From: Anseranas semipalmata
Lineage: Eukaryota; Chordata; Aves; Anseriformes; Anseranatidae
NCBI GenBank assembly: GCA_013399115.1
Contig: VXAA01006526.1
Span: 1,336,013 to 1,400,012, forward strand
Direction of reading: 5' to 3'
DNA: 64,000 nucleotides
Part shown: piece by piece, positions 62,090 through 64,000 of the stretch
Numbering within the stretch: the first letter of the stretch is position 1
Layout of the letters: each line of letters begins with the position of its first letter
Made by a program: the position numbers and the translations under genes
Notes under the pieces: generated by a model
The model's input: only the letters and a program-made list of their open reading frames with translations
Databases searched by the model: none
What the model was told of the DNA's origin: nothing

Positions 62090-64000
62090 ATATATGGAAT
62101 ATTTAAATGGGAGATAGACTTGCAAAACTGTTATATCATTTAGCTCATCATATTGCTAGTCTGACACCCTTATCACTTATTGGTTGCATCTTTTTCAAGG
62201 TTTGTTACTTGTATCACTGCTAATTTTTTTTTCCCTCCAAATTACTGTTATCTGTAGAAGGAATAGACACTTCAACATAACCACGCAGAATGCAAACAAA
62301 GGTTTCTGATACATGGTACAGGATGTTGTTACACTGCTCTGGAACCTCTTATTGACCATTTTATCCTGTTGTGGATGTCACCCCAGGAAAGCCTTAGCTA
62401 TCCATACGAACTCTGAAGCGATGACGTTGCAATTTTAACTAAAAGAGATACCCAGAATATTAACCAAGAACTGGTTTGGTGCAACAATGAGGCTTTTAAA
62501 CAGACTCCATCTTTAGAGTAAGATTCCACCCATGTAATGGAAACATGCCATCTACCCAGACTGACCATATTATGCAATAATACATAAATAGTATATAACA
62601 ATACGTATTTAATAATCTGGCATCATCAAGTTGTATAAAGCCACTTCTCAGTCTATCAAGAGTGTCTTCAGATTTCCTACCTACCCACAGCTCTTCCTCA
62701 AGACATTATACTTTTAAATTACAAATTAAGTAATAAACATCAATCACAGAATACTTGTAAATTAATGACTAAAAAAAGCATTTTTAGAAAGAAGATGCAT
62801 AGGGTCTACAAGCTGGACAAATGCAACACTGAAGTTGCCTTTTTACTCAATATCTCTAGCCTGATTTTTGGCACAAAATCTTATTTTTGTACTTTTCTGC
62901 TGGCTGATATCCATGTTGAGGTTTTTCTATCAGCACAGCCTATTTCCCCTCATATTTCAGAGGGCTGCGTTCAATTTCCTCTCAGGGAACCTGAGCAGAA
63001 AAGGGGATTGGCTCAGCATCCTTCTTAAATTTTGAAGCTAGATTCAGCTAGCTATTTCATCATTATCTTTCTCCCTCTCCTCCTTCTTTGAATTGTGCCA
63101 CTGAACTTTTCCTATCCCTCTCCATGACTAAATTGTTTCATTTCCTCCCACACTATTTTAATTGGAAACCATATTCATCATCTCAAAGGATTCCAATCTA
63201 AGGCAAGTCACCCTGATAATAAGTCAGTTTCTGTGTTAGAAACCACCTTGGTTTTGTGTAACAGGAAAACAAAGAAAAAGGAAAAACAAAGGGACCATTA
63301 ATTGAAGTTCCTACCCAACACTGAAAGCCCAACCTTTTTTGTTGTTGTTGTTTAGTAGAGGAAACCAAGAAGCAAAACAAACATTAGCTTAGGATTCCTT
63401 CATCTATTGCAATGCTCCTTAGCTTCTAATCCTGAGGTAGGTTGGTGTAGACAAAGAAGTCTGTTCCTCTCGTGTCCTGGCTGGAAATGGCCAAGTTCTG
63501 CTAGTTAAAACAGATCAGCAATTAGTCTTACACAAGCAATAAGGATCCATATCAATGGTCAAAAGTATGCTCAACTGACCACTTCATGGCCTGAATATGC
63601 CACAGTGGCCTTGCTTCCTTGGCAGGTGAAGCACTAAACATCCCTTGTCACACCACAGTGCTCAGAAACATGCTCCAGAAGCAGCTAGGATGACCGTTAC
63701 GTGAAATTTCTGGAGCTGGCACAAATACTAGGAAGATGTTGCAGGGACTTCAGACAGAAAATTAACACAGAGTGGTATAGTTTCATTACCAAATGCAATG
63801 TATTATTAGACTATGAAAGTGTTTAGGTAAGTAAAAACTAAGAGTCTTTTACAATGATTACAGGACACAGATTAAATAGCTATGGGATCAATATTATGTA
63901 CTTCTGTGGCATGTGTTAAGTGTTAATTAAGAACAAGTCCCCTTTCCAAGCACACACAATCTTAAAAGAGAACTCAAACACAGATGATGCACCCATACTT
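62090..64000. other. Gene-free AT-rich DNA
   Basis: I see no gene. A pyrimidine-rich segment lies at about 63064-63152, and a GTT triplet tract (63341-63353) follows T6. The 87-codon plus frame at 62765-63028 is not recognisable. Confidence 0.45.

Noticed and set aside
1..64000. tRNA, rRNA or CRISPR-like arrays
   Set aside because: No tRNA B-box with matching arms, no rRNA segments and no regularly spaced identical repeats were found. The sequence is vertebrate nuclear DNA in character.

Overview
The window looks like a gene-poor stretch of a sauropsid genome, most probably a bird. It is AT-rich throughout and CpG-poor, has no operon-like packing of ORFs, and has low repeat density. The repeats I can recognise are CR1 LINE fragments: three short 5'-truncated 3' ends and two decayed reverse-transcriptase pieces. 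There is also one probable solo LTR of an endogenous retrovirus and a few very old MIR-like and other degenerate fragments. I see no Alu, B1 or L1 type mammalian repeats. The window is either a large intergenic desert or the inside of a very long intron.

I could not identify any protein-coding gene with confidence. Most open reading frames are 60-90 codons, start at arbitrary ATGs, overlap on both strands and resemble no family I recognise, as expected by chance in 64 kb. Two minus-strand segments look somewhat more like exons: 28328-28508, which has a strong splice acceptor and a cysteine-rich peptide, and 49082-49147, which is framed by acceptor and donor motifs and encodes a charged, helix-prone peptide. 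A few GC-richer islands (about 3.5-4.1, 4.9-5.1, 26.3-26.7, 36.5-37.4 and 56.85-57.2 kb) carry longer ORFs, but none is recognisable. They could be lncRNA exons, old mobile DNA or chance.

Layout: 0-10 kb is unique AT-rich DNA with one GC-richer patch. 10.1-11.0 kb is the best-looking candidate for conserved regulatory DNA, being dense in TTAATTA-type homeodomain sites. 13.4 kb holds an X-box-like palindrome. 16.26-16.48 kb is a degenerate tandem array of about 40 bp period. 17.2-17.3 kb has a perfect hairpin followed by a direct repeat. 22.8-23.0 kb is a MIR-like fragment. 28.3-28.5 kb is candidate exon 1. 30.6, 35.0 and 40.4 kb are CR1 3' ends, all in minus orientation. 33.4-33.9 kb is the LTR-like unit. 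39.8 kb has a perfect 10-bp-arm hairpin and 41.7 kb a short tandem duplication. 49.1 kb is candidate exon 2. 51.5 kb has palindromic homeodomain and forkhead sites. 52.4-52.7 and 58.25-59.08 kb are plus-strand CR1 reverse-transcriptase fossils. The rest is unique AT-rich sequence with scattered homopolymer and dinucleotide tracts. All identifications of families, species group and conservation come from recall and reading; no alignment or search was run.
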